Assembly (NCBI GenBank): GCA_002452335.1 | Contig: DKFJ01000007.1 | Location: forward strand, 209,573-273,572 | Source: Deferribacteraceae bacterium UBA6799 | GTDB lineage: Bacteria; Chrysiogenota; Deferribacteres; Deferribacterales; Geovibrionaceae | Reading direction: 5' to 3' | DNA length: 64,000 bases | The notes under the pieces: generated by a model | Told to the model about the DNA's origin: nothing | Seen by the model: only the letters and a program-made list of their open reading frames with translations | Database searches by the model: none | Position numbers and translations under genes: made by a program | Shown: piece by piece, positions 26,101 to 33,499 of the stretch | Numbering within the stretch: position 1 is the first letter of the stretch | Layout: the number at the start of each line of letters is the position of its first letter

Positions 26101-26463
26101 CTGACGCTGACAGCCCCAGAAGACGTTCTGAACAGCGGCGTTGAGATTTTCATACAACCCCCCGGCAAGAGACTTCAGAACATGAACCTCATGTCCGGCG
26201 GAGAAAAAGCAATGGGCGCATGCACGCTCCTGTTTGCCCTTTTCCTCTACCGCCCCACCCCATTCTGCTTTCTGGACGAGATAGACGCGCCTCTGGACGA
26301 CAACAACATCGACAGATTTCTGCGTGTGGTGCAGACTCTTTCTGCCGACACCCAGTTTGTCATCATCACTCACAACCAGAAGACCATGGCGGAAGCCGAC
26401 TCTATTTACGGCGTCACCATGCAGGAACCTGGCGTTTCACGCATACTATCCGTAACAATTTAG
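23128..26463 (+). CDS. smc: chromosome segregation protein SMC (short hinge)
   Basis: A 1111-residue SMC ATPase: Walker A GPNGSGKSN (about 32-40), long coiled-coil arms, C-terminal signature LMSGGEKAM and Walker B FCFLDEIDAPLDDNN. It organises and segregates the chromosome with ScpAB. The protein is some 60-80 residues shorter than usual SMC. The missing part seems to be in the hinge (about residues 519-600), where I see only about 80 residues between the coils rather than about 120-150 and cannot find the usual first half. No clear ribosome site lies before the ATG, which is otherwise at the exact family start (MKFKSLTVQGFKSF). Confidence 0.95.
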   Translation: MKFKSLTVQGFKSFVDKTVIEFPGGITCVIGPNGSGKSNILDAIRWIFGEQSAKELRGADMDDVVFAGSQHRKASGFAEVSLTLSDLPESLTTKWGSFSEITVTRKHYRSGEREYRINGKKCRLKDIREIFYDSGLGAKSISIIEQGKVDKIIQSTPEDLRSFFEETAGVMRFKEGKKDAERRLSQTKDNLSRVTDILAEIRGQLETLTLQAEKVRRYRDLASRQSVLQKAIIFQRYKKSFEDLSQIIETVNNLKITLSTKAEKFTKLTNAETEMRQKAAELRKQFNQANDMILQAETESGRAEADIRLLEQEIEAAEKSKDTLHSDIEFLQKKLTELTDRRVEILQTKAEHTEKISSMQEKIDEIEEKISGYETMREDIKEELFAADDEYLKCAHRASETRNAIFENETLLTRYAKDVERLKSEKDESVRDNEFALSNIAQMEQDIKNLAIDIESIEDTIGDYAEKYSELKEEISFLEAKTAEKKLEAKTAHSRLEMLENRLKAESAGQDNTRLMEKFSGKLILERLTPVLVREYGDIIMFPAGSKNELFAELESVKQSVRFIFDSDIDQFLKNAEAGVSSSGSVIINGLIHRKAGADDKREAVLRLQTDITRCRTELEDAETALSGLEEQLPEMVDKLEIISDKKDELNEQKQSITLDMKDKERSLTDIKQRRERMEKRAEIIESEIKSITQEITRSEEKIELYTRQNKELSAQMAEAEQKKEDLNSRLEDIDSMYEDVRDEHSAYKVELRGIQENINSAVRELSFIDKDISESTVKQNAAKNRLSQLLTSDIVNLKDRLEKRRDDYQNIIKKRAILKDEKFRMDSEIAETEKTLEETGREIDKFNLDIRGVEDDIFDAEKKKERFEADISNLREAFEEKFQSNIADFDMDVEDFNPSKAKSDLSGIEREIDELGPLNMTAETEYNEIKERNEFLTGQKQDLEEAVESIHELIREMDENTTAIFSETFEGVKKNFTRVFTILFGQGNCDLTLTAPEDVLNSGVEIFIQPPGKRLQNMNLMSGGEKAMGACTLLFALFLYRPTPFCFLDEIDAPLDDNNIDRFLRVVQTLSADTQFVIITHNQKTMAEADSIYGVTMQEPGVSRILSVTI

Positions 26464-26496
26464 TTTTGCAAAATTTTTCCATCCATGGAAAAATTT
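26461..26496. repeat. 36-bp direct repeat, copy 1 (contains 12-bp palindrome)
   Basis: It begins at the smc stop codon. The inner part AAATTTTTCCAT-CC-ATGGAAAAATTT is a near-perfect palindrome that could form a 10-12 bp stem. An identical 36-bp copy starts at 26593. Confidence 0.9.
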
Positions 26497-26592
26497 CGAT
26501 ACCGCTCCATTCAGGTTAAACCTTCATTACGCTTACTCTCCGATCGTTCACTGAGCAAGCACAGCTCACTCACTCCGAGAACCACATCCTGT

Positions 26593-26628
26593 AGTTTTGC
26601 AAAATTTTTCCATCCATGGAAAAATTTA
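26593..26628. repeat. 36-bp direct repeat, copy 2
   Basis: It is identical over all 36 bases to 26461-26496, with 96 bases between the copies. The spacer has no gene and contains partial dyads (CTCCGA...CTCCGAG region). The rest of the interval up to 26759 is AT-rich and should hold the promoter of the crotonase gene. Confidence 0.9.
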
Positions 26629-26759
26629 GATAATGTCACGCTAAAGCTAAATAAATAATACTTCGTTATATTATACAAAAATATAATATCAAATATTATT
26701 TACATTCAGCCTCTTCAGAGCTATTATTAGTAAAAATATGTTTTATTATGAGGTGCGAA

Positions 26760-27536
26760 ATGAGCGAGTTAGCAGTAACTACCGAGATAAAAGGTCATAC
26801 AGGCATCATCACCCTCAACAGACCTGAGGCGTACAACACTTTCAACACAGAGCTGGCTACCCTGCTGAACAGCGCTCTCTCATCTTTCGATCACAACAGC
26901 GCTATTCGTGTGGTGGTAATCCGCAGCAACGGAAAGAATTTTTCCACCGGAATAGACCTGAAAGAGTTCGATGACAAAGGGCTGGACGAGTATGTGGAGT
27001 TCATCTCGCTTATGGACAGACACAACCACACCATCGCCGAAATGAAAAAACCTGTCATATCCGCTGTTCAGGGTTATTGTCTGGCCAACGGAGCCGGGCT
27101 CAGCTTTGCGTGCGACATGACGATAGCCTCTGAGAGCGCTAAATTCGGCACCACAGCCATAAATGTAGGTCTGATATGCACTGGTCCCGGAATCCCGCTT
27201 ATCGCCAATGTGGGGCGAAAAAAAGCCATGGAGATGGTTCTTCTGGGCGACATGCTGACCGCTCAGCAGGCGCATGATCTGGGGCTGGTTAACTGGGTGG
27301 TGCCGGATGAAGAGCTGGACTCGAAAACATTCGAGATCGCGGACAGACTGGCATCCAAAAGCCCTCTGGCGATAGCCGCCGGAAAAAGAGGACTCAGCAA
27401 CGCCTATAACTCGCCTTACAGAGAAGCCGTGGATTTCGGAACAAAGATGTTCGCCACTCTTTGCGCTTCTGATGATGCCAAAGAGGGCGTCAGCGCCTTC
27501 ATAGAAAAAAGAACCCCAGACTGGAAACTGAAATGA
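26760..27536 (+). CDS. enoyl-CoA hydratase/isomerase family protein (ECHDC3-like)
   Basis: A 258-residue crotonase-fold protein. The first oxyanion-hole segment is NFSTGIDLKEF and the second is the NGAGLSFACDMTIAS region. The pattern FGTTAINVGLICTGPG, in place of the FGLPE...GGTQR of true hydratases, lacks both catalytic glutamates and matches the ECHDC3-type subgroup. The usual crotonase hydration chemistry is therefore unlikely and the reaction is unknown. The ATG at 26760 (MSELAV) has GAGG six bases before it; an ATG twelve bases upstream overlaps this site. Monocistronic, convergent with the phage-type genes. Confidence 0.88.
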   Translation: MSELAVTTEIKGHTGIITLNRPEAYNTFNTELATLLNSALSSFDHNSAIRVVVIRSNGKNFSTGIDLKEFDDKGLDEYVEFISLMDRHNHTIAEMKKPVISAVQGYCLANGAGLSFACDMTIASESAKFGTTAINVGLICTGPGIPLIANVGRKKAMEMVLLGDMLTAQQAHDLGLVNWVVPDEELDSKTFEIADRLASKSPLAIAAGKRGLSNAYNSPYREAVDFGTKMFATLCASDDAKEGVSAFIEKRTPDWKLK

Positions 27537-27539
27537 TAC

Positions 27540-27570
27540 AGGGCGGCATTTTACATGCCGCCTCATTCTA
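27540..27570. terminator. hairpin between convergent crotonase and portal genes
   Basis: GGCGGCAT, five bases, ATGCCGCC at 27542-27562, four bases past the crotonase stop, followed by a T-rich stretch. On the plus strand it is a weak intrinsic terminator. The portal gene stop codon overlaps its edge. Confidence 0.65.
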
Positions 27571-28674
27571 TTTCAAAGGAATTCCGAATCTCTTCGATAC
27601 CTCGTCCATGTCAATCTCCATGCCCATGCCGTGAGCGTCCTTAACTATATCCCAGGATGCCTCCGCCTCTGAATTCAGAACGAATTCCAGTCCGCAGTCT
27701 CCGCCGAAATTAAGCTCACTGATCCACGTCACCAGTGTCCTGCTCAGGGTTTCCGCCAGAGCCGCCGCTACCTTCCTGCTTTTGCTGTCCAGAGTCTTCT
27801 GGTGCTGAACAGACAACGAATATGACGCATTAGACGAAGTATCACTTGTAAGAATCTCTCCCGTAATAGCTTTTGATATCTCCATATTACACATCTGAAC
27901 TAAATTATAAAAATCGTCCGATGTGCCTTTAGTCTCCAGCACCTGCACGCTGTCCACGTTTGCCAGAGCCACAGCGGCGTCATTCTGAATATTATAAAGA
28001 TTCTGCGCCAGCTCTTTCGCCCTCTCTCTGCCGTCGTCATCGTCCAGCGATTCGAAAAGCGCCAGAACCGTAGGCACGCCGTATTTTTCCGCCACCGTCA
28101 GCCAGTATCTGAACCCTGCTTTTTTAAACATCCACGGCCAGTAGCATTTGGACAGCACAGGTGTTCCGTACGGGTTTTCATTTTTCGGGCTGTTGCGGTG
28201 CACGATGAACTTATATCTCTCATCCAGTGCGGTTCTGGCATATCCGTCCATAAGCTGAAGCCCGCCGTCCGTGGTGAAGGCAAACCTGTCTGCCCGCCTG
28301 CCCAGAGCGTCTTTCGGATACCACATGCCGTCTTTCAGCTCCCACACCAGCTCAACCACGCTGTATCCGTATTCCACTGCCAGCAGCATATCTCTAAGCA
28401 GACTGTTCACACCCAGATTTCTGAGCGCCTCTTTCACAAAAGCCGCTTTTTCATATGCCGTGTCGTCATCCCCCACCGGTTTCACGTCCCAGCTCATGGA
28501 GAGCACAGAATCCTTCAGCTGTTCCAGCTTTGCGTATATATGCGCGTCCTGAGTCATCTCTTCGAAAACCGTCATATTAACGCCGCTTTTACCGAAGAGA
28601 ACGTCAGGGTTCGGCATTATACCGTTGATATTAAATGCGCTGTTTCCTGTCAGCACACTCGTCAGTGTCTTCAT
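27568..28674 (-). CDS. phage portal protein, Mu gp29-like (DUF935)
   Basis: This 368-residue protein of the DUF935/Mu gp29 portal family has an N-terminal region around TQDAHIYAKLEQLKDSVLSMSW, a central ...RYKFIVHRNSPKNENPYGTPVL and the KYGVPTVLALFES segment, all typical of this portal group. In phages the portal is the dodecameric ring at the capsid vertex through which terminase pumps DNA. AGGAGG lies five bases before the ATG. At 368 residues it is shorter than Mu gp29 (about 500), lacking a C-terminal extension. It sits nine bases behind the large terminase and is the last gene of the cassette; no capsid, protease or tail gene follows. Confidence 0.85.
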   Translation of the reverse strand: MKTLTSVLTGNSAFNINGIMPNPDVLFGKSGVNMTVFEEMTQDAHIYAKLEQLKDSVLSMSWDVKPVGDDDTAYEKAAFVKEALRNLGVNSLLRDMLLAVEYGYSVVELVWELKDGMWYPKDALGRRADRFAFTTDGGLQLMDGYARTALDERYKFIVHRNSPKNENPYGTPVLSKCYWPWMFKKAGFRYWLTVAEKYGVPTVLALFESLDDDDGRERAKELAQNLYNIQNDAAVALANVDSVQVLETKGTSDDFYNLVQMCNMEISKAITGEILTSDTSSNASYSLSVQHQKTLDSKSRKVAAALAETLSRTLVTWISELNFGGDCGLEFVLNSEAEASWDIVKDAHGMGMEIDMDEVSKRFGIPLK

Positions 28675-28683
28675 ATCCGCCTC

Positions 28684-30084
28684 CTAATATCTGCTGAATA
28701 TTTTATTAAAATTTCTTCCCTGCCCGGAGCAGGAAGCCTTCGGAACATTTTTAGACATAGATACGCTCAGCGCCTGTGTCATGGCATCCACCATATCGTC
28801 ATGTCTGCCTGATGGAAAATACGATGCCTCTTCCGTGAGCATCTCTGAAAATTTCGCGCCCCGCTTCAGAAACACGTTGCCCGCCTCTATCAGCGGACAT
28901 ACGGCATTTGCCCGTGCTGTTTTCCCGCCTCTGGGGTTCACGGGGATCAGCCCCTGAATACTGCCCTTCAGAGCGGATATCACCGCCGGACCGTTCGCCT
29001 TGTCTTCTATGTATTTCGCCGCCGCCCTGGGATATTTTTCGCTCAGGTTTCTGAGCGCCGACAGAGCGGACATAAAATCCATACGCCCCCGCACCATATC
29101 CACCAGATATCTCTCCGCTCCTCTCACAGCCCACACCTGCCCGACCACATAGTCCGATCCGGCGCTCTCCTTGAAAGTCATATCCCACGACTGATACATC
29201 TGCTCTATATCCGGCGGAAGCTCATCATAATATCTCCACCACTCACGGCGGAATATCACGCCCCCTGCCGGCGCCGGTCTCTGCTGATACAGAGCGTTCC
29301 ACACACGGGAACCCACCGCCGCCTCCATTCTCTTCAGGGCTTCCGTGCCGTATTTATCCGCCCACAGAGGCTCCCCCGCTCTGCGGTGTTCTTCGTCCTC
29401 CTCCGCCACAGCGGGAAAACAGACCACATTCCACTCGTCTGTACTCTGCTCCAGAAGCCTGCCCGCCAGATCGTCCTCGTGCCAGCGTGTGAGTATCACC
29501 AGTATCCGCCCGTTCTTCTCTATCCTCGTATACAGAGTGGACTGATACCACTCCCAAACCTTTTCACGGTATACGGCGGAATCGGCGTCCTCCTGATTCT
29601 TAAAAGGGTCGTCCACTATCAGCAGATCGCCCCCCATCCCTGTTATCGATCCGCCAACTCCGGCGGACACATAGCCTCCGCCTCTGTTCGTCTCCCACCT
29701 GTTAGCCGCCTTCGCTCCGGAGGAGAGCGACACACCGTCGAATATCATTCCGAAGAGCGGATCACCCACCAGATCTCTCACCCGCCTCCCGAAAACCTCC
29801 GCCAGTCTGGCGCTGTATGATGCCGCTATCACCCGTTTATCCGGAAAATGCCCCAGAAACCACGCCGGGAAACGCACGGAGGCCAGCTCCGACTTGCCGT
29901 GTCTGGGGGGCATCAGCACCATCAGACGGTCTATCTCTCCGTTCATAAGCCGGGTAAGTTTTTCTGCCAGTATCCGGTGGTGCCAGTTGGGGCGGTATCC
30001 CTTCATGGTGAGCATGGCAAAGGGAACCAGCGATTCTTTCGCCCTCTTCACCGCCAGAATCTTTCTGATGTTACTGTTCCGCAA
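28684..30084 (-). CDS. phage terminase large subunit
   Basis: A 466-residue DNA-packaging motor with an N-terminal ATPase: Walker A-like PPRHGKSE (about 60), Walker B LLIVDD followed by PFKNQ (about 165-175), and a C-motif with VILTRWHEDD. A C-terminal RNase H-like nuclease is indicated by SWDMTFK, an ...YIEDKANGPAV segment and HDDMVDAMTQAL. All key motifs seem intact, so it is not an obvious pseudogene. The likely start is a TTG at 30084 with AGGG six bases upstream, overlapping the small subunit by 14 bases. An ATG 23 codons later (MLTMKG) is the alternative. GC content looks higher than in most neighbours. Confidence 0.9.
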   Translation of the reverse strand: MRNSNIRKILAVKRAKESLVPFAMLTMKGYRPNWHHRILAEKLTRLMNGEIDRLMVLMPPRHGKSELASVRFPAWFLGHFPDKRVIAASYSARLAEVFGRRVRDLVGDPLFGMIFDGVSLSSGAKAANRWETNRGGGYVSAGVGGSITGMGGDLLIVDDPFKNQEDADSAVYREKVWEWYQSTLYTRIEKNGRILVILTRWHEDDLAGRLLEQSTDEWNVVCFPAVAEEDEEHRRAGEPLWADKYGTEALKRMEAAVGSRVWNALYQQRPAPAGGVIFRREWWRYYDELPPDIEQMYQSWDMTFKESAGSDYVVGQVWAVRGAERYLVDMVRGRMDFMSALSALRNLSEKYPRAAAKYIEDKANGPAVISALKGSIQGLIPVNPRGGKTARANAVCPLIEAGNVFLKRGAKFSEMLTEEASYFPSGRHDDMVDAMTQALSVSMSKNVPKASCSGQGRNFNKIFSRY

Positions 30085-30517
30085 GGATAGCCCTTATGTC
30101 CTCTTCAGACAGATTCAGAAGCTCAGCCTGAAGCTCCGCTACGGGCGGCTTAGCCGTCTCCGCCGAATCGAATATCTGCTCAGGCGACCTGCCTATGCAG
30201 ATATCACGATAGTTTTTCACCGTTTTGGAGTGCAGCTCCACATCACGCAGGCTCTCGCACTCAGCCAGCAGATCGTCCGCCTTCCTCAGCCCCTCCATGG
30301 TGCTGGAGCATATCGCCTCCAGCATCAGCACACGGTGGGTTTTCAGACGTCTCACCGTTCTGTCCGTCTCCGGTCTTTTCCACTGCTGTTTCGCCGCCGT
30401 TCTCTTCACCGTGGTCTCGCTGACACTGTATTCTCCTGCCAGTTCCGCCAGATCATACAGCCCGTCCTCATAATCTTTTTTCATTTTGTCCCAGTTCACT
30501 GAACCAGTTTTAGACAT
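30071..30517 (-). CDS. phage terminase small subunit-like protein
   Basis: A 148-residue protein with an N-terminal helix-turn-helix (LAELAGEYSVSETTVKRTAAKQQW cut as residues about 22-46) and a helical middle. This is the layout of terminase small subunits that recognise the packaging site and recruit the large subunit. GGAG is correctly spaced from the ATG. It is the first gene of the small-subunit/large-subunit/portal cassette and overlaps the large-subunit frame by 14 bases. Identification rests on position and HTH; the sequence itself is poorly conserved in this family. Confidence 0.7.
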   Translation of the reverse strand: MSKTGSVNWDKMKKDYEDGLYDLAELAGEYSVSETTVKRTAAKQQWKRPETDRTVRRLKTHRVLMLEAICSSTMEGLRKADDLLAECESLRDVELHSKTVKNYRDICIGRSPEQIFDSAETAKPPVAELQAELLNLSEEDIRAILAEQ

Positions 30518-30611
30518 CCTTTTCTCCGTATTTTTTCTTGGGATTTTAATGGAATTTTGCGTGGAATATGTTTAAGGCTGAGGGCTTTATTTGACAGTCA
30601 ACACACCTTGC

Positions 30612-30639
30612 TTGCATTGGAGACAGCTTCTGTTATAAT
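30612..30639 (+). promoter_or_regulatory. sigma-70 promoter of the second Fic-like gene
   Basis: TTGCAT at 30612-30617 and a perfect TATAAT at 30634-30639, 16 bases apart, 28 bases before the ATG. Confidence 0.7.
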
Positions 30640-30667
30640 AGTTTAAACATTTTTGAGCGGGGTTCTT

Positions 30668-31759
30668 ATGATTAAAAAAGTCATCACAGACACATACGAA
30701 GACGTCCATTTCAGCGACAAATATGACGCCTATGCAGTTGGCGTGATGCTGAGGGAACTGGACGTACGCTCCGCCCATTTCGCCAGACTGCCTCTGGCGG
30801 CTGATGTCAGGGATTTTCTGAAAGGCGAGCTGATAACCAACTCTCTCTATTCCACAGCCAGCATAGGCAGACCGGACATAGACGAGGAGGACGCCAGAGC
30901 CTATCTGTCAGGAAAGAAGGACGCTCTGGACGAGACTCAGGCAAAATTTCTGATAAATATCAAGCGAGTTGAAGAATATATAGACAAAACATATAAAACA
31001 TTCGAGCTGACACCGGAAAATCTGCGCAAGCTCCACATGATATACATCATGGACACAGCCGAAGGACTGCCCGGTGTGTTCAGAACAGGACAGAGGCAGG
31101 AGCCGTCCAGAGACTACACACCCCCCAAGAGCTCGCTGGAAGAGCTTGCCGGGGATTTTTGCAGATGGTTCAACTCCGGTGAGATGCTGGATAAACATCC
31201 TCTGGTCCGTGCTTTTCTGGCTCATTATCACATTGGCATGCTTCAGCCCTTCACCAACGCCAACGGCAGGGTCGCCAGAGCAGTGGAAGCTATCATCCTG
31301 AAACAGTCCGGACATCTCTATCTGCATCATTCTATGGCGCAGTATTACCGACGTAACAGAAAAGACTATATTAAAGCATTTATAAAGAACGAAAAAACGG
31401 GCGGGTTCGATATGACTCCCTTCCTGTCATTCTGTCTGGACGGCGCTGCCCGCTCATACAAGATGCTGACTGACACAGCGGTCAGCGGGCTGAGACTGAT
31501 CGGCGTGCGGGATCATATCCGCATGCTCCGTCTGAAACGCTCCATAACAGAGCGCCAGCAGACTCTGCTGGACATCCTGTTCCGCTATGACAAACCTTTC
31601 GATCTAGCAGACCTTCTGACTAACCCCATCTTCAGCGGGCTGTACAAGGGCATGACCGAAAACACCGCCAGAAACGATATCAAACGTCTGAAAGAGCTGA
31701 ATATGATCACTTCCGAGGACGGAAAACACTATTCATTCAACCGTTTTGTGATCGGATAA
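30668..31759 (+). CDS. Fic-fold protein with altered active site and winged-helix-like C-terminus
   Basis: This 363-residue class II-like Fic protein has an N-terminal segment YSTASIGRPDID at the place of the inhibitory SxxxEG motif, but without its Glu. PGVFRTGQ and DYTPPKSS form the target-docking flap. The Fic motif LQPFTNANGRVAR is one in which catalytic His is Gln and the first Gly is Ala, while the anion-binding NGRxxR is kept. The C-terminus (NTARNDIKRLKELNMI) is a winged-helix-like unit. Loss of His argues against AMP transfer; nucleotide binding may persist. The ATG at 30668 is used rather than a TTG at 30653, since GGGG lies six bases upstream. It is followed one base later by a ROK kinase gene. 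Confidence 0.8.
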   Translation: MIKKVITDTYEDVHFSDKYDAYAVGVMLRELDVRSAHFARLPLAADVRDFLKGELITNSLYSTASIGRPDIDEEDARAYLSGKKDALDETQAKFLINIKRVEEYIDKTYKTFELTPENLRKLHMIYIMDTAEGLPGVFRTGQRQEPSRDYTPPKSSLEELAGDFCRWFNSGEMLDKHPLVRAFLAHYHIGMLQPFTNANGRVARAVEAIILKQSGHLYLHHSMAQYYRRNRKDYIKAFIKNEKTGGFDMTPFLSFCLDGAARSYKMLTDTAVSGLRLIGVRDHIRMLRLKRSITERQQTLLDILFRYDKPFDLADLLTNPIFSGLYKGMTENTARNDIKRLKELNMITSEDGKHYSFNRFVIG

Positions 31760-31760
31760 T

Positions 31761-32645
31761 ATGTATCTCTGTTTTGACATAGGCGGAACAAACATAAAGA
31801 CCGGCGTGTTCTCTCCTGACGGCACGCTCATAGAAAAAGCGTCTACCAAGACACCTTCAGACTATGAAGGAATAGTCAGAGCCATCATTGAGACAGCCGA
31901 AAAATTCAAAGGATTCGAGGCGTGCGCCATAGCTGTTCCGGGAACATGCGCCCCGAACGAAGGACAGGTTATATTCTGCCCCAACCTGACAGCGCTGAAC
32001 GGTAAAAATCTGAAAAAAGACGTTCAAGACATCCTGAAAACGCCCATATATCTGGAAAACGACGGCAATATGGCCGCTCTGGGCGAATATTTCTTTTATG
32101 AAAAGAACCGGATAAAAAACATGATATTCCTCACGCTGGGAACAGGGCTGGGCGGAGGAGCTGTTCTGAACGGCGAGCTTCTGACATCGGACATATCCAT
32201 GTTCGAGGCGGGTCACATAAACATAGACCCGGAGGGCAGACGGTGCGGCTGCGGAAAACGCGGCTGTCTGGAAACCTACGTCAGCGTGGGCGGGCTTCTG
32301 CGCACATACAACAGCCTTTCATCCGGCACGGAAGAGTTGGACAGCGCAAACAAAGTATATAACCTATATAAAGCCGGCGACAAGGTGGCGGCTCTGGCCT
32401 ATGAGGTTCTGGGCGGATATCTCGCCATTGGCATGGCTACGCTTTCTAATATTCTGGTACCGCAGAAGATTAAGATAGGCGGAGGTCTCTCCGAAATGGC
32501 TGACGCTTTTCTGCCGAACACCTATAAGGTTTTTTCCAGACACGTTTACCCGTCATACAGAGACAGGGTCTCTATAGAACTCTCAAGCCTGAAAAACAAC
32601 GCCGGTCTCTCCGGCTGCGCCGCTATGTGTATATCAAAGAAATAG
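31761..32645 (+). CDS. ROK-family sugar kinase (glucokinase-like)
   Basis: A 294-residue ROK protein with the phosphate-binding DIGGTNIKTG at the N-terminus, catalytic ENDGNMAALGE (about 115) and the zinc motif CGCGKRGCLE (about 170). It has no N-terminal helix-turn-helix, so it is a kinase rather than a repressor. The substrate is probably glucose, N-acetylglucosamine or a similar hexose, with ATP as donor. It starts two bases after the Fic-like gene and shares its promoter. Its stop overlaps by 12 bases the stop of the convergent LysO-like gene. Confidence 0.88.
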   Translation: MYLCFDIGGTNIKTGVFSPDGTLIEKASTKTPSDYEGIVRAIIETAEKFKGFEACAIAVPGTCAPNEGQVIFCPNLTALNGKNLKKDVQDILKTPIYLENDGNMAALGEYFFYEKNRIKNMIFLTLGTGLGGGAVLNGELLTSDISMFEAGHINIDPEGRRCGCGKRGCLETYVSVGGLLRTYNSLSSGTEELDSANKVYNLYKAGDKVAALAYEVLGGYLAIGMATLSNILVPQKIKIGGGLSEMADAFLPNTYKVFSRHVYPSYRDRVSIELSSLKNNAGLSGCAAMCISKK

Positions 32646-33227
32646 CGGAACGAAGACCGGAGCGAGCCCCGAAAGGATGACCCCGTGAACGAATCCCGTC
32701 ACGGCGGCCTTTTTACCAGCATATTTTTCTATCACAGGCAGAGTAACATCCATAGTGGTTGCGCCGCCTGGAGCAACGGCGGCATAGGCCCCGAAATGCT
32801 TTGCGATGAACGGTACTGTCAGAAGAGTTATGGTCTCCCTGAACACATTGGACAAAAACGCTATAGCGCCCAGATCAGCTCCCTTAGCCTGAGCTATCAT
32901 AACAGCCGACAGTGAATACCAGCCGAAACCGGAAGCGATGGCAAGCCCGTCTCTGACATAAAGCCCGGTGATGAGAGCCGCCAGATAACCGCCGAACAGT
33001 GTTCCAAGCACAGTACCCATAGGGACCAGCAGAGTGAATCTGTCCGCCTTGAACAGCGTTCTGAGTGACTCTTTGTTGTTGCCGATGTCAAAGCCTATAA
33101 GAAAAAGAAGCGCTATAAGTGATATATCCGTGAGAGAAACACACATATTCACCAGCTCTGCCGGCAGATATTGTAAATAAGCGGTCACAGCGCCGATGAG
33201 TATGGATGCCAGCATGATCGCTATCAT
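32634..33227 (-). CDS. LysO-type exporter, C-terminal part as separate protein
   Basis: A 197-residue membrane protein with about six hydrophobic helices, matching the C-terminal two thirds of LysO/YbjE (LysO superfamily, DUF340): LLFLIGFDIGNNKES, SGFGWYSLSAVM, the LSNVFRETITLLTVP core and PGGATTMDVTLPVI. Intact LysO in E. coli is one protein of about 300 residues. Here its N-terminal part is the preceding gene, overlapped by four bases (ATGA). Together they should form one lysine- or other small-molecule exporter. The purine-salvage context makes the substrate uncertain. Confidence 0.82.
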   Translation of the reverse strand: MIAIMLASILIGAVTAYLQYLPAELVNMCVSLTDISLIALLFLIGFDIGNNKESLRTLFKADRFTLLVPMGTVLGTLFGGYLAALITGLYVRDGLAIASGFGWYSLSAVMIAQAKGADLGAIAFLSNVFRETITLLTVPFIAKHFGAYAAVAPGGATTMDVTLPVIEKYAGKKAAVTGFVHGVILSGLAPVFVPLFL

Positions 33228-33496
33228 GATCCGCTCCTTCTGAACAGTCTGGTTATGATAAGCACGCTGATGACGCTGAACACCACAACGCAGACGCTCA
33301 TCACCAGAGAGACATATCCGAAATTAGCCAGTTTCCCCAGAATCTCAGAATCTCTTCCCAGACTGACCCCCATGAAAAAGAGCAGAGCGATAAGAGCTAT
33401 GTTGAAGAAAATATTTTTGATCTTGGATAAAAAACCGGAGGGTAGCAAAACGCCCGCTATGAGCCCCGCTATCAGGGCGAGAATATATGTCAGCAT
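33224..33496 (-). CDS. LysO-type exporter, N-terminal part as separate protein
   Basis: A 90-residue protein of about three hydrophobic helices (MLTYILALIAGLIAGVLLP start, then NIALIALLFFMGVSLGRD) equal to the first third of LysO. Its gene overlaps the next by ATGA, so the two polypeptides are probably made in equal amounts. The small gap of three bases to the phosphoribosyltransferase stop puts it in the purine operon. No strong ribosome site precedes its ATG, which suggests translational coupling to xpt. Confidence 0.78.
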   Translation of the reverse strand: MLTYILALIAGLIAGVLLPSGFLSKIKNIFFNIALIALLFFMGVSLGRDSEILGKLANFGYVSLVMSVCVVVFSVISVLIITRLFRRSGS

Positions 33497-33499
33497 CGG

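Noticed and set aside
26461..26628. CRISPR-like arrangement of two 36-bp repeats
   Set aside because: Only two copies, a 96-base spacer, strong inner palindrome covering most of the repeat and no cas genes.
33224..33496. Frameshift explanation for the split LysO gene
   Set aside because: Each part has its own start and stop, overlapping as ATGA in the way of other genes of the operon; a real two-gene form is more likely, though resequencing could still overturn this.
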